Assembly (NCBI GenBank): GCA_902168185.1
Contig: CABHOV010000082.1
Span: forward strand, 1-51,415
Direction of reading: 5' to 3'
Origin: an uncultured Bacteroides sp.
GTDB taxonomy: Bacteria; Bacteroidota; Bacteroidia; Cytophagales; Cyclobacteriaceae
DNA: 51,415 nt
Shown: piece after piece, positions 33,354 to 42,703 of the stretch
Layout of the letters: each line of letters begins with the position of its first letter
Position numbering within the stretch: the stretch's first letter is position 1
Made by a program: the position numbers and the translations under genes
Notes under the pieces: model-generated
The model's database searches: none
What the model was told of the DNA's origin: nothing
The model's input: the letters and a program-made list of their open reading frames with translations, nothing else

Positions 33354-36300
33354 ATGAAGAGAATTCTACTCGTATGCTTAACAGCGGTGTTAGCATTCGC
33401 CAGCAGCGAATTGTGGGCACAGGAGCGAACGGTCTCCGGTCGGGTCACCGCGGCTGAAGACGGATCCGGCCTTCCGGGTGTAAACGTTGTGGTAAAAGGG
33501 ACTACAAACGGTACAGTAACAGATGCAAATGGTAATTATACATTACAGGCACCTGCAACAGGTGGTATTCTGGTGTTTACTTTCATCGGATTAATATCCC
33601 AGGAAATTGAAATAGGAAGTCGTAGTGCAGTCGATGCTCAAATGTCACAAGATGTTCAACAGCTGACGGAAGTAGTTGTAACCGCTTTTGGTATTGAGAA
33701 AGAAAAAAAATCACTTGGTTATGCTGTGCAAGATGTTGCCGGTGAACAGTTGACGACAGTGCGTGAACCGAATTTGGTGAATGCTTTAACAGGTCGAGTA
33801 GCAGGTGTTCAGGTAACAAACGCATCAGGTGGTGTGGGCTCTTCGTCAAGAATTGTATTACGCGGAGCAGCCTCATTAACAGGAAATAATCAACCCTTGT
33901 TTGTAGTAAATGGGGTGCCGATCAATAATGAGAACTATGGAACTGCGACTGGTAATGGTGGCGCTGATCGCCCAAATGGCGCGGCTGAAATTAACCCGGA
34001 TGACATTGAATCAATTAGCGTGCTTAAAGGACCAAACGCGGCGGCGCTTTATGGTTCAAGAGCCTCTAACGGTGTAATTCTTATCACCACTAAATCGGGT
34101 AGAAACACAAAGGGTATCGGAATCTCAGTTAACTCTTCAGCTACATTTGAAAAGCCACTTCGTTTACCAGATTACCAAAATTCTTATGGAGGAGGTTATA
34201 ATGAAAAATATTACAATTGGGTTAATGGTACAACAGATAGTGGTGGAGAAGATGAAAGCTGGGGCCCACCATTAGATAAGGGACTTGAATTCGTACAATG
34301 GAATTCAGTTGATGGTAAGCCTCTGCCTTGGGTTTCGAGACCTGATAACGTGAAAAACTTCTTTGAAACCGGCAGAACAATTCAAAATAACATCGCTCTT
34401 TCTGGGGGTAATGAAAAAGCAGATTTTAGGTTGTCGCTTAGTAATCTAAATCAGAAGGGGATGATACCCAACACTGAACTAGAGAGAAACTCAATCGACA
34501 TTAATGCGGGCGCTAACCTGACTGAGAAATTGAAAGTTAGAGCGACTGTTAATTATATCAAATCAGGAAGCGATAACCTTCCTGGCGGAGGATATGATAA
34601 CAATAACCCAATGCAGCAATTCACTTGGTTTCAACGCAACGTTGATATAGCTGCTCTTAAAGATTTTAATAATCTGCCATTGGCTCCAGAAGGAACAAGC
34701 GCGGCAGGAACACCAGCTAACTGGAATACAAATTTCAATAACAATCCTTACTGGGTGCTGCATAATAACACTCAGGGATTTGACAAAGACCGTATTATCG
34801 GTAACATAAGATTGTCTTATGACTTTACAGATTGGTTGTCATTATCCGTTAGAACAGGAACTGATTATTTCACTGACCTGTCAACAAAGAAAAGAGCTGT
34901 TGGAAGTAATGATTTTCCTAATGGTAACTACGAAGAGATTGATAGAACATGGTATGAGACAAACTCAGACTTTCTTCTTTCAGCTAAGAGAGATATGGGT
35001 ACCGAATTTAAACTCGGTGCTAGTTTTGGAGGAAACTTTATGCGTCAGGTGTACAGCAGAAATACCTTGGAGGCTCCTGAGCTTGAGATTCCAGGTGTTT
35101 ACAATTTAGATAACTCAAAAGTTGCTATTGAAGCTGAGACATTCGATCAACAAAAGGAAATACATAGCTTATACGGAAGTGTTGATTTAAGCTTCAGAGA
35201 CTATTTGTTCCTGACATTGACAGGAAGAAACGATTGGTCAAGTACACTGCCCGCAAATAACAACTCATATTTTTATCCATCCGTTGCTTTAAGTGCTGAT
35301 GTAAGCTCTATTCTGGGATTACAGTCAGAAACTTTGAGTTATGCAAAAGTTCGTGGTGGTTGGGCTCAAGTGGGTGCAGATACGGATCCGTTCAAACTTC
35401 AGAATGTATATACTTTCTTTGATCCTTGGAACGGTTCACTTATTACGCCAACTGTCAACAATACTTTGTTGAACCCAAGTTTGAAGCCTGAGATAAGTAC
35501 ATCTTTTGAGGTAGGTACAGAACTGGGATTGTTTAGTAATAAAATTAACCTTGAAGTTACCTATTACAACAAGAAATCAACAGACCAGATTGTTCCTGTA
35601 AGTATATCAGGTGCTACTGGTTATACTTCTTTTCAAATCAATGCAGGCGAAATAGTAAACAAAGGATTTGAAGTTTCTCTTTCAGGATCACCGATTAAGT
35701 CTGCTAGCGGCTTTAGTTGGGATATAGCTGTCAATTACAGTAGGAACAGGAATAAAGTTGTGACATTGGCAGAAGGCCTTGATGCCCTCGAACTCGGGCG
35801 TTACTGGAACTCTCAAGTACTTGCAAGAAGAGGTGAACCTTATGGAGTTATTTTTGGTCCTGACTACCAACGTGATCCCAATGGCAATATAATTCACGTG
35901 AATGGCGTGCCTCAGAAGGATAACACAAACAAAGTCCTTGGAAATGTAAACCCAGATTGGATCGGGGGTATAACTAATACTTTTACTTATAAAGGTATCT
36001 CGTTGAATGTATTAATTGATGCTAAAATTGGTGGAGATGTTTATTCAATGACCAATGCCTGGGGCAGATACTCTGGGATATTAAATGAGACTTTAACTGG
36101 AAGAGAGACTGGTATAATTGGCGAAGGTGTTATGGCTGCGGGTACTGATGAGCAGGGAAATACCGTCTATGTACCTAACAACGTAGTTGTACCAGCACAA
36201 CGGTATAATCACGCAGCATATGGGAATAACATCGTTGCAGGATCTGTATTCGATGCCTCTTATGTTAAGCTGAGACAGATATCAATCGGTTACTCTCTGC

Positions 36301-36500
36301 CAAAAAGTGTAATTGGCAAGACGCCATTCAGAGCAGTTACGCTGTCCATCACTGGAAGAAATCTTGCTCTCTTATATAGCAATGCTCCTCATATAGATCC
36401 GGAAACCGCCTTTGGAAATGGAAACGGCACATTAGGACTTGAGCATGCTCAATTGCCAAGTTCTAGAAGTTTAGGATTCAATCTGAACTTTACTTTATAA
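33354..36500 (+). CDS. SusC/RagA-type TonB-dependent outer membrane transporter
   Basis: The protein should import a large ligand through the outer membrane using TonB energy. It is 1048 aa long with a signal peptide (LLVCLTAVLAFASSELWAQ) and a CarboxypepD_reg-like domain (VSGRVTAAEDGSGLPGVNVV). The plug has GRVAGVQVTNASGGVGSSSR and QPLFVVNGVPINNENYG. A long beta-barrel follows, ending RSLGFNLNFTL with the final aromatic residue of barrel proteins. The susD-like gene starts 19 bases later, as usual. The ligand cannot be predicted; no sigma/anti-sigma pair or glycosidase adjoins it. Confidence 0.95.
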   Translation: MKRILLVCLTAVLAFASSELWAQERTVSGRVTAAEDGSGLPGVNVVVKGTTNGTVTDANGNYTLQAPATGGILVFTFIGLISQEIEIGSRSAVDAQMSQDVQQLTEVVVTAFGIEKEKKSLGYAVQDVAGEQLTTVREPNLVNALTGRVAGVQVTNASGGVGSSSRIVLRGAASLTGNNQPLFVVNGVPINNENYGTATGNGGADRPNGAAEINPDDIESISVLKGPNAAALYGSRASNGVILITTKSGRNTKGIGISVNSSATFEKPLRLPDYQNSYGGGYNEKYYNWVNGTTDSGGEDESWGPPLDKGLEFVQWNSVDGKPLPWVSRPDNVKNFFETGRTIQNNIALSGGNEKADFRLSLSNLNQKGMIPNTELERNSIDINAGANLTEKLKVRATVNYIKSGSDNLPGGGYDNNNPMQQFTWFQRNVDIAALKDFNNLPLAPEGTSAAGTPANWNTNFNNNPYWVLHNNTQGFDKDRIIGNIRLSYDFTDWLSLSVRTGTDYFTDLSTKKRAVGSNDFPNGNYEEIDRTWYETNSDFLLSAKRDMGTEFKLGASFGGNFMRQVYSRNTLEAPELEIPGVYNLDNSKVAIEAETFDQQKEIHSLYGSVDLSFRDYLFLTLTGRNDWSSTLPANNNSYFYPSVALSADVSSILGLQSETLSYAKVRGGWAQVGADTDPFKLQNVYTFFDPWNGSLITPTVNNTLLNPSLKPEISTSFEVGTELGLFSNKINLEVTYYNKKSTDQIVPVSISGATGYTSFQINAGEIVNKGFEVSLSGSPIKSASGFSWDIAVNYSRNRNKVVTLAEGLDALELGRYWNSQVLARRGEPYGVIFGPDYQRDPNGNIIHVNGVPQKDNTNKVLGNVNPDWIGGITNTFTYKGISLNVLIDAKIGGDVYSMTNAWGRYSGILNETLTGRETGIIGEGVMAAGTDEQGNTVYVPNNVVVPAQRYNHAAYGNNIVAGSVFDASYVKLRQISIGYSLPKSVIGKTPFRAVTLSITGRNLALLYSNAPHIDPETAFGNGNGTLGLEHAQLPSSRSLGFNLNFTL

Positions 36501-36519
36501 TAATTTAAACTTGATCGAA

Positions 36520-37992
36520 ATGAAGTTTACGTATAAAAATAAGCTGACGGCGATGGCACTGTTAACCTTAATTATGGTAACAGCATGTACATCCGATTTT
36601 GAAGAGATTAATACGAACCCTAATGGCCCGGTAACTATACCCTCGTATTTGCATTTGCCGACCATGATAGAAGCAACCGCTGATCTTACCTATAGTACGT
36701 TCAATGGTGGCGATATGGGAGAATGTTGGGTACAGCATTGGGGTAAGGTTCAGTATAATGATGAAGAACGTTACAGCCCTCGGGTAACCTCGATCAACGA
36801 TTGGTGGGATTTACTATATGCAAGACCTTTGATGGATGCAAAGAAAATGTATCTCGCTGCAATTGAAGAAGAAAACGATCAGGCTAAGGGAGTCGCTTTG
36901 GTTTGGCAAACATATGTATATTCATTATTGACTGATACCTTTGGTGATATACCATATGGTGATGCTTTGTCTGCTGAAGAAGGAATTACACTGCCTAAGT
37001 ATGATAAGCAGCAGGATATATACCCTGCCATGGTTGACACACTGGCATCTGCATTAAACTATCTTTCTGGAGATGGTACATTACCGGCAACACAGGATTT
37101 GATGTACGCGGGTAGCGTGGACAAATGGAAAAAATTTGCCAACTCTCTCCGCATTAGACTCTTAATGCGTATGTCCGCAAAGGTTGATGTGAGTTCTGAA
37201 CTTCAATCAATTGTAAACAGCGGTATATATTTTAAATCAAACGCTGACAATGCACAGTTGAACTTTCTTGGACAAAATCCAAATGCCAACCCTATTTGGA
37301 ACACTGTGATATTTACAAATCGCTTGGAGTGGAGAATTAATGAATCGTTAGTAACAGTAATGGAAGGGTTGGACGATCCTCGCCTCCCTGTATATGCTCA
37401 ACCGAATGATGACGGTGACATAAGAGGTTGTGCGCCTGGTATAGAAGAACCAACAGTTAATGGCTATGATTATGCTAACACCTCAATGTTGGGAGAGTAC
37501 TTCCTAAAGCCCTCCACGCCCGCCATCTTTATGGATTTTACCGAACTTAATTTTCTTTTGGCTGAAGCAGCCAAAAAGGGAATTATTACAGGTGGTGACG
37601 CGGCAGCCGAAGCGTTTTATAACGCGGGAATTACTGCCTCATTTGATACCTACAACGGCTTTAAAAATGAGGATGGCACTACAGTTGCTCTCTTGCCTAG
37701 TATTTATCTGGCACAATCAGGTGTAGCATACAATCCTTCAAATGCTCTGCTGCAGATAGGTACTCAAAAGTGGATCGCATTGTATTGTCAAGGAGTAGAA
37801 GCTTGGACTGAATGGAGACGAACTAAAATACCTGCTCTTTCTCCAGCTTTAAATCCAATAAGTATCTCAGAGGTTCCATCTAGATATCTATATCCTTCAA
37901 AAGAACAGTCACTGAACTCTGCTAATTATACAGAAGCTGTTCAAGCGATGGGTGGCGATGAGTTAACTACCCGGGTATGGTGGATGCAATAG
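36520..37992 (+). CDS. SusD/RagB-type surface lipoprotein (SusD-like_2 type)
   Basis: SusD-like proteins sit on the SusC barrel and capture the ligand. The 490-residue protein has a lipobox (MALLTLIMVTACTSDFE, Cys lipidated), then NTNPNGPVTIPSYLHLP, a helical core with TPR-like repeats and the C-terminal YPSKEQSLNSANYTEAV typical of the family. ATG 36520 is chosen; the TTG three codons upstream is not needed. It follows susC and precedes two further lipoproteins on the same strand. Confidence 0.94.
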   Translation: MKFTYKNKLTAMALLTLIMVTACTSDFEEINTNPNGPVTIPSYLHLPTMIEATADLTYSTFNGGDMGECWVQHWGKVQYNDEERYSPRVTSINDWWDLLYARPLMDAKKMYLAAIEEENDQAKGVALVWQTYVYSLLTDTFGDIPYGDALSAEEGITLPKYDKQQDIYPAMVDTLASALNYLSGDGTLPATQDLMYAGSVDKWKKFANSLRIRLLMRMSAKVDVSSELQSIVNSGIYFKSNADNAQLNFLGQNPNANPIWNTVIFTNRLEWRINESLVTVMEGLDDPRLPVYAQPNDDGDIRGCAPGIEEPTVNGYDYANTSMLGEYFLKPSTPAIFMDFTELNFLLAEAAKKGIITGGDAAAEAFYNAGITASFDTYNGFKNEDGTTVALLPSIYLAQSGVAYNPSNALLQIGTQKWIALYCQGVEAWTEWRRTKIPALSPALNPISISEVPSRYLYPSKEQSLNSANYTEAVQAMGGDELTTRVWWMQ

Positions 37993-38016
37993 TCTTGGTA
38001 CTTCAAACAATAAATT

Positions 38017-38997
38017 ATGAAACTGAATATAAATAATAGTATACTTTTTTCGCTGGTAATGCTGCTCTCTGTAGTCGTGGCGTGTAATGACTCAGATGAT
38101 TTGCTTACGGAGAATGCTAAGGAGGGTGGATTGCTAAATGCAACCAGCCAGTCTTTGAATTATGTGGTAGGTGATCCTAATGGACCCTATACTCTTGAAT
38201 TTTTTGTTAATCAAGGAAATGAAAAGATAAAGTCGATTCGTTTGTATAAATCCTTTTCAACTACTGTCAATTATACTGAAACAGTGGAAGGTGAGGAAGT
38301 TGAGAAGTCCAAAACGTTCGTTTCAAACGAAGTTCTCGACAGAACTTTACCTGTTACGGAAACAAAGAATCATTATGTCTCCGCTTCCTATACTTTGAGT
38401 GATCTCATCAGTAACTTAACAGTCGAAAACCTTCAAGGTGAAGTCAATCCGTTGCCCCTAAATGATGGCTTGTATCAGATTGGTGACAAATGGATATTCA
38501 GAATTGAGACAGTGCTTGATGATGACAGAGTAGTTCAACAGGGTTATACGATCGCAGTTAGTGTATCAACACGATATGCAGGTAAGTATAGAGCAGTAGC
38601 CGCAGAATATTACCGAATTGGTGTTCTCACCTATACTGTAGCAGATTGGCCAGCTGAAACTGTAATTGAATCTGTTGATGCAACCACATACCGCGTGCTT
38701 GAATACCTCGGTGCTGCTGCTTTTACTGGCAATGAATACTATTTTCAAATAGTAGATGGTGTAATAACATATCCGGCCAAAACTCCGACAGGAGAAGATC
38801 AGACTGGAAATGATCAGCCATTCATCACTTGCCAGTCTAACCCGGTTGATATGGCTGCAGTTCATTGTGAAAGCAGCAATAGAGTAATCAACGATGATGT
38901 TAAGGGAAAGGATAGGTTGGTAATGTCTTTTGGTTATTATACCGCAGGCTCAGGACCTAGAACTTTCTATCATGTTTTAGAAAAGATTGTTGAATAA
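38017..38997 (+). CDS. lipoprotein of the Sus-type operon, 326 aa
   Basis: A lipobox is visible (SLVMLLSVVVACNDSDD). The remaining protein is beta-rich and alternates short strands with acidic loops (TRYAGKYRAVAAEYYRIGV; LEYLGAAAFTGNEYYFQI), suggesting two sandwich domains. I do not recognise a family. It lies 24 bases after the susD-like gene and 18 before the next lipoprotein, so all four are one transcript. A surface-exposed ligand-binding accessory role is inferred from position only. Confidence 0.8.
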   Translation: MKLNINNSILFSLVMLLSVVVACNDSDDLLTENAKEGGLLNATSQSLNYVVGDPNGPYTLEFFVNQGNEKIKSIRLYKSFSTTVNYTETVEGEEVEKSKTFVSNEVLDRTLPVTETKNHYVSASYTLSDLISNLTVENLQGEVNPLPLNDGLYQIGDKWIFRIETVLDDDRVVQQGYTIAVSVSTRYAGKYRAVAAEYYRIGVLTYTVADWPAETVIESVDATTYRVLEYLGAAAFTGNEYYFQIVDGVITYPAKTPTGEDQTGNDQPFITCQSNPVDMAAVHCESSNRVINDDVKGKDRLVMSFGYYTAGSGPRTFYHVLEKIVE

Positions 38998-39015
38998 GCT
39001 TAAAGCACCTTAAAG

Positions 39016-40203
39016 ATGAAGACATTTAATAAGTATATAGTAGCAATGTTGCTCACTTGGGTTGCATTCGCTTGCGACAATGATGAGTATAAAGATGACA
39101 GTACTCTAACTCCGTCTAATCCGACTGTCAATATTGAAATAGCAAATTCTAGTGTGACATTACTGGAACAAGACAGTACATTTGAATTTCAAATTACACT
39201 CAGCACTCCTCAGATTGCTGATGTAGCTGTATATGTAACTGCGATTGATGGCAGTGCAACAGAGGGTGAGGATTTTACTCTTGAAGGTGAAATCATTATT
39301 CCTGCAAATCGGACAACCGGTACCGCTGTTATAAAAATTAACAGTGATGTAATTCATGAGGAAACAGAAACTTTGGTGGTACAGATTGGTGATGATCGTA
39401 CAGCCAATGCACAGATTGCTCCGAAGACAGTTACCTTCACAATTAATAATGTGTCGGAGACAGATTTGCCCCTTGAGCTGAGTTGGGCATCAAACTACTA
39501 CGATGCAACGGGAGAACTTGTTCCTGCGGTTGATGTGGCTGATATGATTTTTTATGTCACAGATCTTTCCGGTGATGTTAAGTTAACGGAAGATGGTGCT
39601 GGCTTTGAAGAACTTGTTATCACTGAATCATTGCCGGATGGCGAATATTTGATTAAGGCTGGTATTTTCAAAGCCATTGATCCAGGTGAGTTGGGTAATC
39701 CACCAATACTTGATCTTTCTTTGAAGTATTCGCAAGTAGGACAAATTGATGCAACTACACTAACACTCCCCGGAGCGTTCGACACTAAACTTGTATGTGA
39801 TGGCAATTTGTATACCTTGGCAAAGGTTACCAAAAGTGGTTCAAGTTATACCATTACACCTGTTGCAGAGGCTGCATCTGTAGATGTTTCTGCCTTTGTG
39901 GGTGCCTATGATTGTGATGAACCGGGATATGCAGTATATACAGTTCATTTTACGGCTGGCGATGAGCCGGGTGTAATTGTAAATGATAACTTCTGGGATT
40001 CAGGAGCAGAGATTGAGTATGTTCTTGACGTGTGCGGAACTGTAACAATTCCAAGCCAGACATTTGCTGCCGGAGCCACATACACAGTCACAGGATCTGG
40101 TACCTATGATCCAAACACAGAACAAATTATAGTTGATTATGTTGTGAAGAATGCAGCGGGATCCACCGTTGATAGTAACACTCATACCTTCACAAGACCT
40201 TAA
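39016..40203 (+). CDS. lipoprotein with Calx-beta-type domain
   Basis: The protein starts MKTFNKYIVAMLLTWVAFAC, a lipobox with the Cys at residue 20. Residues about 30-130 are Calx-beta-like: VYVTAIDGSATEGEDFTLEG, then a TGTAVIKINSD stretch and HEETETLVVQIGD. Such domains bind calcium in several exported proteins. The C-terminal two-thirds are unrecognised beta-rich repeats, some with GxYxxDxP-type signatures (GAYDCDEPGYAVYTVHF). It is the last gene of the Sus-type operon, before a terminator. Confidence 0.82.
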   Translation: MKTFNKYIVAMLLTWVAFACDNDEYKDDSTLTPSNPTVNIEIANSSVTLLEQDSTFEFQITLSTPQIADVAVYVTAIDGSATEGEDFTLEGEIIIPANRTTGTAVIKINSDVIHEETETLVVQIGDDRTANAQIAPKTVTFTINNVSETDLPLELSWASNYYDATGELVPAVDVADMIFYVTDLSGDVKLTEDGAGFEELVITESLPDGEYLIKAGIFKAIDPGELGNPPILDLSLKYSQVGQIDATTLTLPGAFDTKLVCDGNLYTLAKVTKSGSSYTITPVAEAASVDVSAFVGAYDCDEPGYAVYTVHFTAGDEPGVIVNDNFWDSGAEIEYVLDVCGTVTIPSQTFAAGATYTVTGSGTYDPNTEQIIVDYVVKNAAGSTVDSNTHTFTRP

Positions 40204-40228
40204 CAAAATAGCATATCATTGATAGTAA

Positions 40229-40263
40229 GGGGGCTGTCTCAAATTATGAGCAGCCTCTTTTTT
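40229..40263 (+). terminator. terminator of the Sus-type operon
   Basis: GGGGCTGTCTCA and TGAGCAGCCTC pair with one bulge around a short loop, followed by TTTTTT. It lies about 25 bases after the stop of the last lipoprotein gene. Confidence 0.75.
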
Positions 40264-40290
40264 GCACATTGAATTTTTTAAATTGCATTT

Positions 40291-41028
40291 ATGAAACATA
40301 CTATATACCTAATAGCAACCTTAAATATTTTAATCTTCCAATATTCAAAAGTTAATTCTCAAACGGTAGTCGGAGGAAATCAAGTAAAGGCTATGGATAT
40401 GAATACCGTGCCTTACGGAACGATAAGTTCTTTCGGCTTTCCTGAAAAAGTGGTGAAGGGAAGCAAACACTTATTTAATGACTGGAGGATTGGAACACTG
40501 GAGGTTGAGTCTGGGGTAATCAAAAAAATTCCAATGAATATTGATGTACAAAATGGCCTGGTTGAAGTTAACACAGATAAAGGTATTCGTACGGTGCCAA
40601 CGAAGTTAGTTAAGTGCTTAAAATTTGGATCGGATGAATCATTCTCACAAGTTTTCGCTAACACAAAACAATATAACGGCGAGCAAGTAAAGGTCTTTGG
40701 AATATTTGAGGTACTTGTTGATAATAAAACAACGCTATTAAAATACGACTATATCTACGTTAAAGAGGGAAGCTATAATGCTACTCTCGATATGGGGAAC
40801 AATGAAGTAAAGTATATCATAAAAAGTAAATACTTTCTTTACGAAAAAGGCAATTTGATTGAAGTCCCAGTTAGCAAGAAGAAATTTCTGGAATCTTTTG
40901 CTCAAACAGATAAGGACAAGCTTGATGCTTTTTTTAAGGAAAAAGGATTAAAGCTTAAAGAACAGGATGATCTGCTTGCTGTTTGTACTTATTTAAATGA
41001 ACAGAATATTGCGCTGAATTTAAAGTAG
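40291..41028 (+). CDS. hypothetical exported protein, 245 aa
   Basis: A signal peptide is probable (IYLIATLNILIFQYSKVNSQ). The mature protein is charged and strand-rich (GTLEVESGVIKKIPMNIDVQ; KYIIKSKYFLYEKGNLIEVP) with a helical C terminus. I recognise no family. It follows the operon terminator and lies 37 bases before queD. It may be an envelope protein. There is no lipobox. Confidence 0.7.
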   Translation: MKHTIYLIATLNILIFQYSKVNSQTVVGGNQVKAMDMNTVPYGTISSFGFPEKVVKGSKHLFNDWRIGTLEVESGVIKKIPMNIDVQNGLVEVNTDKGIRTVPTKLVKCLKFGSDESFSQVFANTKQYNGEQVKVFGIFEVLVDNKTTLLKYDYIYVKEGSYNATLDMGNNEVKYIIKSKYFLYEKGNLIEVPVSKKKFLESFAQTDKDKLDAFFKEKGLKLKEQDDLLAVCTYLNEQNIALNLK

Positions 41029-41065
41029 AATTTTGATCTTTGCGGGTCAGATTGATACAATATAT

Positions 41066-41485
41066 ATGCTCCACATCTCCCGCAAAGAACATTTCAACGC
41101 AGCGCATAAGCTCTATAACCCGCAGTGGTCTAAAGAGAGGAATGCTGAGGTTTTCGGGCCTTGTGCTAATGAAAACTGGCATGGTCATAACTTTGACCTC
41201 ATTGTTACTGTCAAGGGTAAGCCTGATCCTGAAACGGGTTTTGTTGTGGACCTCAAAAAGCTGAGTACACTAATACGTCAAGAGGTGATCGAAAAACTGG
41301 ATCACAAAAACCTGAACACGGATGTTGATTTCATGCAGGGAAAATTAGCGAGTTGTGAAAATTTGATTGTAGAAATCTGGAAGATACTAGACGTCAAGCT
41401 TGCTTCAATTACATCTTTTGGGAAACTCCATTGCGTCCGTCTCTATGAAACTCCTCGAAACTACGTGGAGTATTTTGGGGAATAG
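41066..41485 (+). CDS. queD: 6-carboxytetrahydropterin synthase
   Basis: QueD makes 6-carboxytetrahydropterin from dihydroneopterin triphosphate for queuosine. The 139-residue T-fold protein has the zinc His residues in HFNAAHKLYN and WHGHNFDL, the catalytic Cys in FGPCANENWHG, and VVDLKKL then LDHKNLN typical of the family. ATG 41066 (MLHISRKEHF) is the start; the upstream in-frame codons are not conserved-looking. queE, which uses its product, is near 29.0 kb. Confidence 0.93.
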   Translation: MLHISRKEHFNAAHKLYNPQWSKERNAEVFGPCANENWHGHNFDLIVTVKGKPDPETGFVVDLKKLSTLIRQEVIEKLDHKNLNTDVDFMQGKLASCENLIVEIWKILDVKLASITSFGKLHCVRLYETPRNYVEYFGE

Positions 41486-41531
41486 CTTCTAAAAATCGTA
41501 CTTCGTACCTCGTAACCAAGTACAGTTAACA

Positions 41532-42656
41532 ATGCGATATTATATCATTGCAGGTGAGCGATCTGGAGATTTGCATGGGGGGAATTTGGTAAAGGCACTG
41601 CACCAGCAAGATACAAATGCAGTCTTCCGGGGCTTTGGAGGTGAGCATATGCAAGAAGCTGGCGTTGATCTGCTGGTTCACTATAAAGACCTCGCCTTTA
41701 TGGGGTTTGTTGAAGTACTTACAAATCTTACAAAGATTTCACGCTATATCGGGCGATGTAAAGAAGATATACTTCAGTTTAAACCAGACGTTATAGTCTT
41801 GATAGATTATGGCGGCTTTAACAGGCGCATCGCCAGGTTCGGCAAGAGGGTGGGTATAAAAGTGTTCTATTACATTCCACCAAAAGTATGGGCATGGCGC
41901 CAGAGCCGCGCGTTAGATCTGAAGAAAAACGTTGACCGGCTATTTGTTATACTTCCATTTGAAAAACCCTTCTTCAAAAAGTTTGACTGGGATGTCGACT
42001 ATGTCGGAAACCCGGTACTCGATGCAGTGAAAGCACATGTACCTGACGATGAGTTTCTAGTGCGACATAATATTGATCGTCAAGAATCTTTTGTGGCCTT
42101 GTTGCCAGGAAGTCGCAAGCAGGAGCTCAACACAATTGTTCCATTGATGGTTGATGTAGCAAAACACTTTCCGGATACTCAGTTTGCTGTAGCAGCGGTA
42201 AACAATCTCGACCAGGTTATGTATGGTGGATTAAAAGATCTTCCTAATGTGAAATTTGTTTTTGAAGACACCTATAACCTTTTGCTATATGCAAAGGCGG
42301 CCATTGTAACATCAGGCACAGCAACACTTGAGACAGCGCTTTTCAGAGTGCCACAGATCGTAGTATATAAAACAAGTTTTATAACCTATACCGTTGTGAA
42401 GTGGATCATTCAGGTTCCCTATATATCGCTCGTAAATTTGATTGCAGATAAGGAAGTTGTAAAGGAGATGATTCAGGGAGATGCAAATCCAGATGAAGTA
42501 TCACACGAGTTGAGTGAGTTGTTGAACAATGCATCATATCGAAATAGCATGCTGAAGAATTACGATGAGATTATCAATATTCTCGATACTGGCTCTGCTT
42601 CTCAAAACACAGCCCGACTAATGACAGGCTATCTTAAAGGCAATAAAAAAGCCTGA
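41532..42656 (+). CDS. lpxB: lipid-A-disaccharide synthase
   Basis: LpxB joins two glucosamine lipid precursors in lipid A synthesis at the inner membrane. The 374-residue protein starts MRYYIIAGERSGDLHGGNLV, the family signature, then LIDYGGFNRRIARFGKRVG, YYIPPKVWAWRQSRAL, LPGSRKQEL and ATLETALFRVPQIVVYKT. Its presence confirms a Gram-negative outer membrane. The last codons overlap a hairpin that ends the convergent clpX transcript. Confidence 0.96.
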   Translation: MRYYIIAGERSGDLHGGNLVKALHQQDTNAVFRGFGGEHMQEAGVDLLVHYKDLAFMGFVEVLTNLTKISRYIGRCKEDILQFKPDVIVLIDYGGFNRRIARFGKRVGIKVFYYIPPKVWAWRQSRALDLKKNVDRLFVILPFEKPFFKKFDWDVDYVGNPVLDAVKAHVPDDEFLVRHNIDRQESFVALLPGSRKQELNTIVPLMVDVAKHFPDTQFAVAAVNNLDQVMYGGLKDLPNVKFVFEDTYNLLLYAKAAIVTSGTATLETALFRVPQIVVYKTSFITYTVVKWIIQVPYISLVNLIADKEVVKEMIQGDANPDEVSHELSELLNNASYRNSMLKNYDEIINILDTGSASQNTARLMTGYLKGNKKA

Positions 42657-42680
42657 ATATAGAGTATATATTCAGGCTTG
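42645..42680 (-). terminator. terminator of clpX, inside the lpxB 3' end
   Basis: Arms AAGCCTGAATAT and ATATTCAGGCTT (42649-42660 and 42668-42679) pair perfectly around seven bases. On the minus strand TTTTTT follows. The stem contains the lpxB stop codon, so one hairpin serves the clpX side and lies within lpxB. Confidence 0.85.
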
Positions 42681-42703
42681 ATTGTTGAATCTATAGTAAG
42701 TCT

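Noticed and set aside
16232-40203. A polysaccharide utilisation locus joining the GH29 fucosidase to the SusCD operon
   Set aside because: They are about 16 kb apart with unrelated core genes between, and no other glycan enzymes are near either.
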